Source: JAJNBD01 sp964471475 | Lineage (GTDB): Bacteria; Pseudomonadota; Gammaproteobacteria; CAISUE01 | Length of the DNA: 24,545 nt | NCBI GenBank assembly: GCA_964471475.1 | Contig: CAYYFQ010000029.1 | Location: forward strand, 1 to 24,545 | Reading direction: 5' to 3' | Shown: positions 9,401 through 15,177 of the stretch, piece after piece | Layout of the letters: each line of letters starts with the position of its first letter | Position numbering within the stretch: position 1 is the first letter of the stretch | Notes under the pieces: generated by a model | What the model was told of the DNA's origin: nothing | What the model saw: only the letters and a program-made list of their open reading frames with translations | Databases searched by the model: none | Made by a program: the position numbers and the translations under genes

Positions 9401-12400
9401 CGACACATCGTATTCCAGCCTCTTCGAGTGGAGCGCCTTCGGAGGCTAATGTACATGCTTGGGTATATTCTGCCATTAATGATTTTGTTGAGCGCGCTAA
9501 AAAATATGCGCATTATAAAGAAAATGGTGCAAAAGACAAAAAATATGCACGCGCATTAAGACGCTTTTTGAAAAAAAATTACCCCGCACATCATGCAGAA
9601 ATTCAAGAATTTTCCACTGCACGTTTGGATGCGTGGTATCAAGCGGCTTGCATTGCCAATAGATTGATCGAAGCGCCTAATTGGGAAAATGATGAAGTGG
9701 ATGATAACTCTCTTGGAGAGAGTGCAGGTAAAAAATCACATTTCAAAGTAGAAACGATACAGCGAGGAACGGGTGATGACATGGAAGAAGAAATGGTCGC
9801 CTATCCTATTATTAATAAAGTAGTGAGCACGGATTCGCGTTTTAGTGGGGGCGTGCAGCAATTTTTACATGCAAAACTTAATAAAAAACATCACACGGAT
9901 TTATTTCCTATCGAGCCTGAAACTACCCCTATTATTTCTTTAACTGCTCACGATGTCTTGAAAGAAGAGGCGATAGATATCACAGGTATGACCGGTTCGC
10001 CCGGTTCTGGCGGTGAGATTCGTGAACAACAGCAAAAGCACGGGCAGGTTGTTTTATCTATCCCTCCTCATTTGCCATCAATACGTCAAGATGAGCTCCC
10101 TATTTTTGTTAAAGATTTTGACGCGGTATTAAAAAAAATATATGAAGAAGTTCATAAGACACAGCAGCGTAAACGTGATGGATTTTTTTCAGAACGTATT
10201 GCGCCTCAACCCATTTTGGTTTTTGCAGAAACCGAGGCAGAAGCTCAAAAAATTTATAAATATTTAGCCGTGCGTCTTAACAATAATCCTAATGGAGCAA
10301 CGTGCATACAACTAGACTCGGCAAGTGATCAAAGATCGCGAGATCTTAGCCGCCCAGATGCAGAGGATGTGCCAATCGTCGCACAAGTAGATGGAGAGGG
10401 TAAAACTCAATCTGTCGCGGATATATTGACTCATCAAGGTGGTTTAGCGGGAACTATCACAGTAAGCACTCGTTTGAATCGCGGGGTTAATATTAAATCC
10501 AGAATTCCGGCAACGGGTAAGAGGCGGGAAGAATCTCATCCTCATGGTTTGTTGGTTATTCAAGCATATTTACCTTCTAAGCGGTTGGCCATTCAAAACA
10601 AAGGGCGTGCGGGTCGTCCTTTGCCAGGGAAAGATGGTCGTCTGAAAGCATGGCCCGGTAGAAGCGTGACTGTGATTGATAAATCAAAATTAAGAAAATC
10701 GCCTAAGAAGAAGCAGGATGCTTATACGCGTGCTTTAGCTGAAAAAACAGAAGCCTATGAACGTTTATTTAGCGAGCGTTTTAGCGCAATCCTCAATGTG
10801 GTTTTTCATCGATATTTAATGCTCTATCATGCGGAAGTAGAAGGGGGCGGTTTATCACCACTCAAACTTCCTGTATTAAAAGCGTATAAAGCCTTTGTGG
10901 ACCAAATGACGCAGTTTTGGAAAAATTTATTGGCAACGCCCGCTTATAAATTTTCTGAAGAAGAAGATAAAATAGTTTGGCAAACTAAATTAGCGAATAT
11001 TACAGAAGAAGTTTTAAATGAATTGGTGAAGAAGTGGAAAAGCGTGACCAATGCTTTCACCAAAGCGTGTGAAGAGAATCGGTGCGACCCCATTTTTCAA
11101 ACGGACAGAGGCCCTAGTGAAAATAAGGCTATCTTAGCATTTAACGCGAGTGATTTTACATTTTCCTCTTCTCAACCTGAGATGGTTTTTTATCAAAATG
11201 CGGTAGTTTCATTAACAAAAGCAAGTGCGGAAGAAAGTTATTTGAAGTTTAAAATTCCAGAATTGCTAAATGGTGGTGTCGTGGTAGCCGTCGCCCTTGA
11301 AGAACACAAAAATCGTGCACTTATCAACCGATTAAATGCGGTGTTAGCACAAGCGAGAAATTTTAGTTTTATTAGGAAAAATTTTTCTTGTAAAGAATTT
11401 ACTTCTTTAAATTTAAATGAAAACATTAAAGATTTTTTAAGTGTTTTACAAAATTATCGTATGAAATTAGTGAAAGATAAGGATGGAGAGCTTGCTTTAA
11501 CGCGCGTAAATCAATTGTATGTGGAAGTGATCAGTGGAGTGAATGCTTTTGCTTCAACAGAATTCAAGCTGGGTGTGCATCAGCTAGATAAAGATAATGA
11601 GTTGAATTTATTAAAAGAGGCTCGCTACAAAAAATATGTTAATTTAACTGATTTTCATTTTTGGCGCCGCAAAAAATTAGCTTCGGGTGACATCAGTGAT
11701 TTGCCACCTCCCAATCGTGCTGAACAATTAGTAAAATTTCAAACACTCGCTCATCATCTCTTTACTACTTATCAAGAAGGCTTTTTTAGAGCGGCCGATA
11801 GAAAAAATTTAGCTAACCACCTTGTTGGGTCGCTAAATGATAACCTTCTACTTTCTGGTTTGGCTTTGCTACCTGATTTTCGACAAGGAGGACGGAGAGA
11901 AAGGGTAGGTCGCCGAGAATATTTTGCTCAAATGGCTCCACATAGCAACCCAGTAATAGGTATTTTATTGATGCTTAATACATATTATAAACACGCCATG
12001 GGTGCAGACCTGGATAAGGATATGACTCGTTGGTTTTTTAAGCGAGATATTAGCGGAAGTGCTATGTATAAGATTTTGGATTTACTGCATGCTCAAGCGG
12101 TGTCCCAACTATCAGAAGAAGAAATACAGAGGGTAATTCCTAATGAATGGGAAGATTTAGGAGATCGTATTAAGCTTTTGATTGATCGGTTAGAGTGGTT
12201 TGCTAAAGATGAAACAGGGATACAAGCGCTCTTGAAGGTTTATAAAGATTTTTTCAAAACCGACACTATGAGCAACGCTATGAAATATCTGAGGAGTCAA
12301 AATCTGTTGCACTGGTTAAACAAGCTTAATTTTTCAGATAAAAACTTAAATGCAGTGATAGCGCAAGTCGCTCAAAAATGCCGCGACATGACGACTATTC

Positions 12401-13128
12401 TCAAATTAAGCGGACTGGCAAATGAGCATATGGTAAAGCAGGTGGATTTACAAGTTACCTCTACAGCAGCGCATCGTTTGGTTCAACTGAGCGATAAAAA
12501 TCTAGAAAAACGAAAACTAGCGGCTGCGATCCAGGAAGCGATTATGCCGGGTGCTGATTTGTTGAAGAGAGTCATGACACTTATTGGTACTAGAGAAGAT
12601 GAGGAAAAAGTGTCGTCGCAGCAAGTTCAACAAATTAAAAATTTTCAGTTGCATTATAATTCTCAATGTGATAAGTTCTATTGCGAATTGAGATTGGAAG
12701 TAGCTGATGGAGAAACCAAAGATTTTTATGTTGATTTTATTCCGCGAGAAAATAAACTCAGTAACAACTATCAAATTGATCTCCAGTTGATCCCGCGTAA
12801 AAAAGAAATTGCTCAAAATGAGCAGCTAAAATTAGCGGGCATTAGATTGAGACAAGAAGAGCTAGAAGCTCCGCCTCCGTCTCTACCTACTTCACCATTG
12901 ATGGCAGCGATTAGTCGAGCTTCGAAGGCGGTTGGTGCGTTTAAGAGTCGGCATCCTGAGATGATAGTGCGTGGAGGCGCAAATGCAGCAAATGTTTGTG
13001 GTGCGGAGACTTCTGCGCCATTGCAAGAAATGCCAGCTCCTTCCAATGAGCTACCTCGTTTGCGGACAGCGGTAGGTGGAGCTTTAGGCGCAGCTAGTGG
13101 TTTGGGTACGGTTACTCAACGCCGATAA
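3451..13128 (+). CDS. Giant protein with SecA-like DEAD motor core, 3225 aa
   Basis: This is a 3225-residue protein, about 3.5 times the length of SecA. The core carries SecA-type motor motifs in order: Gln1854 (Q motif), Walker A GVPTGQGKT (1871-1879), SSNADLAERDL (1900-1910, matching the SecA VNDYLAxRD segment), DEQD (1973-1976), FSGGVQQFLHAKL (like SecA WxxGLHQAxEAKE), GMTG (2179-2182), PILVFAE (2254-2260), TRLNRGVNIK (2340-2349) and GRAGR (2385-2389). Walker A to DEQD to GMTG spacing is close to that of SecA, so an ATP-driven SecA-type fold is well supported. Flanks of about 1830 and 800 residues are mostly helical and unassigned. There is a Ser-Gly tract (48-60), a Gln-rich tract (385-409) and a Pro/Ala/Gly-rich tail (about 3139-3225). 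No signal peptide, membrane segment or SecA zinc tail is visible. The promoter has a PmrA-type box. I infer a secreted effector acting on protein or nucleic acid; housekeeping SecA is unlikely. Confidence 0.93.
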   Translation: MSLSPRINQALLKLTRQIETARSPMGVFSPDIFTVPDFPEESSNDHASGSGSGSGSGSGSRENMEAIFESVATTLEVGAGIERDDFTALLESFGGHDAESDEHFDDFWKTHQSLLLSNKLAEQFLTEFSSTVDWKEENNSYLLLAAEKWMQSPFSKATDKIDTPLCFPARLAFQEEADVQKASSHERNFYALVEEMGLPFFQHLLICLSELSEDHTPRSFPFQEIKVALHLAQDPSGPIQLLADHIGALALNKLFLTIDASKLDDASWENLIYQVKGAPLQELTIRFEPLTDANKPYFVQLLTRIKTWVEQAQATCFFNFQFSTAPDFLINSFEAEADSDPVLRQLYDEIDNQVLMNRRTLFVTTQAANLVAEEASVPQLDVEVQAQQQEQQQQQQQQEQQQQRQQRGQPLSFLPDDLNAEDLICYQDLIQFPDLLLPESLENIRKKGRLLEFWQTCFGGLQPYYFRKGEKISKENEYIGLTEGIYYVTKKAFEVVAKFWPQFLGGPNLQNLPIPKGFVLKKRDGKVVLDFNPNLASQSTAPANPFTVSLKVPFEMERKIRGTGAQYNACEINLPEFLQNLQAYQKDKNAPISEETLVTLQQKFKQCMRGADPTYPHLLESFLRAHPQFCEKLSAYGLYGLYPILEQTGCAGLKIFADLREAMATPVNITIKGRVYKFSLKNSFEALLHTSSNWLEFIQSENVEIFSRILALPPHQKSWWCRLMIGQAQAMKDWGAEGCFNLADAFTAFEAFIQRFREITRQDLPPVLVLNAFEQQQGIFIEGTPESNTACLKNIPSFLEKYLAVLESTVCVHPEAQPPYISFPQDFTINGAPTALANGFVFTAPCMNLVVPNLTEKSSSLKSPEKQARIDDEGGMASGSVKISLVSFIPTFLTEVATLRSYLLKVIEDPSKKFLSEYSSSSCIEAAYRYMGLQIASPFAKDLVEDQDFYTEPTIWNIQRVIAQLFENVAVKIPRDVDMAVVKNISKLLLFTMVLTTHVQPNLALSQEALLHKLIEICDWAPPIILSRILADCLLIAVDEPRLNFDQVYALIFLDAQIHRMYDAPEKEMTDIKEYIKKYGLLFCEALIYYHHKHIMREGQVAPPLPLPINDWLYFLKAAHEGFESRKIALNKTQLLLLFQVIASLNAVQDEGDNRACVEELLVYLEAISSAQVSTLEQILLVFNRIERKEGEMPSLNEFLAFAKRLTPEEGQKGPTSKQILIEFTAQFPHCKLRHVPDGEKNKGIPEDFLEDLRREAEFFNKNVEEPPESCPDFLKPLVCSLEKIDLKRLENVESAFPYFTFYCQSAIRKINEFGENGGMREKMMAKPLIWGMKRQIAKMILKMVKAYVAKLPKVVEVSFPDSKETQEKLCAILNKLRPQWAENFPEELIEEGGGESSNAPLRRSVLDNFSDAKEFVTQAELLIRLSQQFNRRWPRQFPEFLKKLQEANIKNKEGGIKLLVMLLAQIDQCYRDKRRMPLSLLDDLFKAIENKQLAPAKQRAIMQAMQYPVPVELKKIFLALSYRIIIEGSEDLWEALKNQMQTYPHCCAEYLALYQNASDMNQLEALIGASSVMMDYLSRLNQVSCDRFMPSVPLADLTPQAFVDQKLQKTFTIKWFKLFSKQPVLLLSVQDRLQALDAPEKATWILAVMARLLHEQHMNEASLLATIEVLDKFTARQLKQLLEACLVFEEPPKLTVLRERLGNIDANAHDQFEAYLTELKERPAGGASLNREQDFELEGNHAEQTIAGIRNCHLGHPKALLLSQQRTLLEAYELVNQLGYLLPLDNNKPGGAKALTLVELRAVLRECRATIQRELAKGDAQDVEVKIGAYLTALAVLREIMWQTIGLFPNSTQIIVAIARILTEGSVLFGVPTGQGKTVISALFSALANLGGETANFCSSNADLAERDLKETKEFFVGAGLLVSENIITGNSTMEEYKVGGINFSNISGFAFFYARQKLANLPYPKARWVVDEQDAETLDNPTTHRIPASSSGAPSEANVHAWVYSAINDFVERAKKYAHYKENGAKDKKYARALRRFLKKNYPAHHAEIQEFSTARLDAWYQAACIANRLIEAPNWENDEVDDNSLGESAGKKSHFKVETIQRGTGDDMEEEMVAYPIINKVVSTDSRFSGGVQQFLHAKLNKKHHTDLFPIEPETTPIISLTAHDVLKEEAIDITGMTGSPGSGGEIREQQQKHGQVVLSIPPHLPSIRQDELPIFVKDFDAVLKKIYEEVHKTQQRKRDGFFSERIAPQPILVFAETEAEAQKIYKYLAVRLNNNPNGATCIQLDSASDQRSRDLSRPDAEDVPIVAQVDGEGKTQSVADILTHQGGLAGTITVSTRLNRGVNIKSRIPATGKRREESHPHGLLVIQAYLPSKRLAIQNKGRAGRPLPGKDGRLKAWPGRSVTVIDKSKLRKSPKKKQDAYTRALAEKTEAYERLFSERFSAILNVVFHRYLMLYHAEVEGGGLSPLKLPVLKAYKAFVDQMTQFWKNLLATPAYKFSEEEDKIVWQTKLANITEEVLNELVKKWKSVTNAFTKACEENRCDPIFQTDRGPSENKAILAFNASDFTFSSSQPEMVFYQNAVVSLTKASAEESYLKFKIPELLNGGVVVAVALEEHKNRALINRLNAVLAQARNFSFIRKNFSCKEFTSLNLNENIKDFLSVLQNYRMKLVKDKDGELALTRVNQLYVEVISGVNAFASTEFKLGVHQLDKDNELNLLKEARYKKYVNLTDFHFWRRKKLASGDISDLPPPNRAEQLVKFQTLAHHLFTTYQEGFFRAADRKNLANHLVGSLNDNLLLSGLALLPDFRQGGRRERVGRREYFAQMAPHSNPVIGILLMLNTYYKHAMGADLDKDMTRWFFKRDISGSAMYKILDLLHAQAVSQLSEEEIQRVIPNEWEDLGDRIKLLIDRLEWFAKDETGIQALLKVYKDFFKTDTMSNAMKYLRSQNLLHWLNKLNFSDKNLNAVIAQVAQKCRDMTTILKLSGLANEHMVKQVDLQVTSTAAHRLVQLSDKNLEKRKLAAAIQEAIMPGADLLKRVMTLIGTREDEEKVSSQQVQQIKNFQLHYNSQCDKFYCELRLEVADGETKDFYVDFIPRENKLSNNYQIDLQLIPRKKEIAQNEQLKLAGIRLRQEELEAPPPSLPTSPLMAAISRASKAVGAFKSRHPEMIVRGGANAANVCGAETSAPLQEMPAPSNELPRLRTAVGGALGAASGLGTVTQRR
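3592..3630 (+). repeat. Ser-Gly dipeptide tract (codon-level repeat)
   Basis: Residues 48-60 of the giant protein alternate Ser and Gly without a break, encoded by varied AGT/AGC and GGC/GGT codons, so it is a hexanucleotide-like repeat with some drift. It reads as a flexible linker between the short N-terminal segment and the rest of the protein. Slippage in units of six bases would keep frame. Confidence 0.85.
4603..4677 (+). repeat. Gln-rich tract (CAG/CAA repeat)
   Basis: Residues 385-409 of the giant protein are nearly all Gln, with single Glu, Arg, Ala and Gly breaks, encoded by mixed CAG and CAA codons. It separates an N-terminal module (about 110-370) from the long helical region and probably forms a flexible or coiled linker. 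Long Gln tracts are uncommon in bacterial proteins but occur in effectors of intracellular bacteria. Confidence 0.85.
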
Positions 13129-13162
13129 TTACGTGGGGCCTCATTGAAATCTGAAGGTAGCT

Positions 13163-13269
13163 CTTGTGACACGAGTAAAAATAAACGGGTTGCTGAGGCA
13201 TGGATGCCGAAGTAGAGCCTATAGAGAGGTACTTCGAGTGTCCTGCGAAGTTTTGTCCGGCGTCACAAG
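13163..13269 (+). other. Structured intergenic segment with nested hairpins
   Basis: CTTGTGAC (13163-13170) is complementary to GTCACAAG (13262-13269). Between them lie the hairpins GGCA-tgga-TGCC (13197-13208) and ACTTCG-N9-CGAAGT (13231-13251), the latter followed by TTTTG. A multi-branched RNA is possible, as a leader of the gene at 13363, a small RNA, or a weak terminator of the giant gene. A 24-codon ORF (13200-13274) overlaps it. No known RNA family was recognised, and short stems like these can arise by chance. Confidence 0.3.
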
Positions 13270-13362
13270 CCTAAAATAGCTTGCGAATACATACAGTGTA
13301 GCGTGACCAGTTACTCTGAAAGACTGTAGTTTTTAATTGCGAAAAAATAGGAGGGTATTTAT

Positions 13363-13932
13363 ATGCTTTTTGAAGAAAGTCAACCACAGGATAGTAGTGT
13401 ATCTTCTGAAATGATGCTTAAAGGTGTTCGCGGGATACCGTTTCAGACCCTTAATACTTTTCTTCATTCGGAGCTGGCGGTTTTAGTTAGCCAGTGTGAG
13501 GAGCGATTTGCTTCAATAAACGCAGCAGTGACAGCTGAATCTCCTGGAGCAGTAACCCAGATGGATGAGATTGTATCTGCATTGACAAATGACCCGAGTG
13601 AGGGCGATGAAACTGAAGTGAACAGGGCAATCGTAGATTTAGTGGCAGTTGCAAAAAAGCATTTTGGTGCGGTGATTCAGATGAATCAAGCTTATTTAGA
13701 GCAACTTACTCCTTTACAAGAAACCGTGGAGGCGATAGTTAAGGTGTTGGAGAGGCGCCAAAGTGCTCAGGATATTTCCGTATTAACTTTGTTGGCACAG
13801 GTAATATCCTTGGGAGTATCATTGAAGCAGACCACGAACCAGGTAAGGATTTCTTTAGCAGATGCTGAAAGCGGCACCAGTGAACTAGATCAGTTCGGGT
13901 CACCCTCGGTTGAGGCACCTACTTGCACTTAA
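13363..13932 (+). CDS. Acidic helical protein of unknown function, 189 aa
   Basis: I do not recognise a family. The start is secure: ATG at 13363 is preceded by AGGAGG (13349-13354) with 8-nt spacing, the best ribosome site in the window. The product is acidic and apparently soluble, with a polar N-terminus (1-17), long helices at about 22-55, 85-130 and 136-165, and a Ser/Glu/Pro-rich tail (166-189). The 85-130 segment looks coiled-coil. The helix at 136-153 is hydrophobic on one face but too short and mixed for a membrane span. It follows the giant gene by 234 bases and precedes the MFS gene by 23 bases, so it may be transcribed with the transporter. Its codons use G and C at third positions more than the neighbours, a weak hint of a different origin. 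A small secreted protein is possible; no direct evidence. Confidence 0.8.
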   Translation: MLFEESQPQDSSVSSEMMLKGVRGIPFQTLNTFLHSELAVLVSQCEERFASINAAVTAESPGAVTQMDEIVSALTNDPSEGDETEVNRAIVDLVAVAKKHFGAVIQMNQAYLEQLTPLQETVEAIVKVLERRQSAQDISVLTLLAQVISLGVSLKQTTNQVRISLADAESGTSELDQFGSPSVEAPTCT

Positions 13933-13955
13933 CTCAATAAAATAAGTCTTTCGTT

Positions 13956-15173
13956 ATGAAACAATTTAATTTTGTCGAAGTATTCCCTTTGTTTTTAGTT
14001 TTGGCGATTGATAGCATGGGACTTGGAATTTTATTTCCTATTCTAAGTAGTATGATTATTGATCCTTCCGCACCTTTTTTATCACCAGATACGAGTAACT
14101 TCACACGTGAACTTTTGTATGGAGTAATCATCGGAATTTATATGATTGCTTGGTTTTTTGGCTCAGCAATTTTGGGGGATATATCTGATGCTATTGGCCG
14201 CAAAAAATCTTTGCTGATTTGTTTGGTAGGTGCTTTTTTAGGCTATGTATTGGCTGGAGTTGCTTTTTATTTTCACAGTATTTTTTGGTTAATTATAGGG
14301 CGCATCATTGCGGGTTTTACCGCAGGGAGCCAACCGATTGCGCAAGCAGCGATTGTCGATGTGAGTACGCCTGAGCATAAAGCGCGAAATATTGGTTTTA
14401 TTTTATTGGCCGTGTCTTTAGGTTTTGTTTTTGGGCCATTGGCCGGTGGCATTTTGTCAGATCATCATATTGTCTCTTGGTTTAATTATGCGATGCCGAT
14501 GTATTTTGCGGCTATAGTATCACTTATCAATGCAGGGCTTTTGTGGGTGTTTTTCAAAGAAACTTTTACCGTGACTCGTAAAGTTAAAATTCGCCCTCAT
14601 TTAGCGATTGAAATTTTTATTGAAGCATTTAAACACAAAAAAATCTGTTGGCTTGCTTTTGTATTATTAATTTTTGTTTCTGGGTGGGGAGAATATTTTG
14701 GATTTATTGCCCAATTTTTATTGCGGCGTTATCAATATACCGCATTGCAAACTTCTTTATTTATGGTGGTATTAGCAAGTGGTTTTAGTATTGGATTTGC
14801 GTTTTTGGTCGATTTTTGTGCCAATCGTTTTAACTTAAAGCGATGTGTGTGCTACAACTTAATGGTAGCGGCAGCTTTATGTCTTGTAACAGTGGTGGCA
14901 TCTCAAGCGTGGGTGGCATGGGTTGTCAGTGTGTTTATTGGTATTACCGTGGCGATTGCTTATTCGATTTTAATTACACTTTTTTCAAATCAAGTGCATG
15001 AAGATGAACAAGGGTGGGTGATGGGTGTTACCAACTCGATCATGGCTTTATCTTTTGGCGTTACTACATTCATTGGTGGTTTTGCTGCTAATTTGAGTGC
15101 AGGCTTTCCCATTGTATGGGCGTCGATAGGAATGTTGGCTTCGGCGGTGATTTTGCTTAGAGTGAGCATTTAA
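13956..15173 (+). CDS. MFS transporter, TetA-like drug:proton antiporter type, 405 aa
   Basis: This is an inner-membrane transporter of the major facilitator superfamily with about 12 hydrophobic segments and the normal length. TM1 carries the acidic DSMGLGILFP stretch (Asp19) seen in TetA-like members. Motif A is GDISDAIGRKKS (74-85) in the loop between TM2 and TM3, and a motif-C-like GFVFGPLAGG lies at 156-165 in TM5. These place it with DHA1/TetA-type proton antiporters. Substrate cannot be read from sequence; exporter of small molecules is the family default, but importers of nutrients exist among intracellular bacteria. The ATG at 13956 has only a weak ribosome site and follows the 189-residue gene by 23 bases. 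The stop lies 4 bases from the stop of the opposite-strand epimerase-glycosyltransferase gene, leaving no room for a terminator between them. Confidence 0.92.
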   Translation: MKQFNFVEVFPLFLVLAIDSMGLGILFPILSSMIIDPSAPFLSPDTSNFTRELLYGVIIGIYMIAWFFGSAILGDISDAIGRKKSLLICLVGAFLGYVLAGVAFYFHSIFWLIIGRIIAGFTAGSQPIAQAAIVDVSTPEHKARNIGFILLAVSLGFVFGPLAGGILSDHHIVSWFNYAMPMYFAAIVSLINAGLLWVFFKETFTVTRKVKIRPHLAIEIFIEAFKHKKICWLAFVLLIFVSGWGEYFGFIAQFLLRRYQYTALQTSLFMVVLASGFSIGFAFLVDFCANRFNLKRCVCYNLMVAAALCLVTVVASQAWVAWVVSVFIGITVAIAYSILITLFSNQVHEDEQGWVMGVTNSIMALSFGVTTFIGGFAANLSAGFPIVWASIGMLASAVILLRVSI

Positions 15174-15177
15174 AATC

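Noticed and set aside
3451..13128. Housekeeping SecA
   Set aside because: The protein is about 3.5 times too long, lacks the C-terminal zinc tail, has divergent motifs and sits behind an activator-type promoter.
13200..13274. 24-codon ORF beginning MDAEVEPIERYF in the intergenic region
   Set aside because: There is no usable ribosome site at proper spacing and it overlaps the hairpins; too short to call as a gene, so it is only mentioned in a finding.
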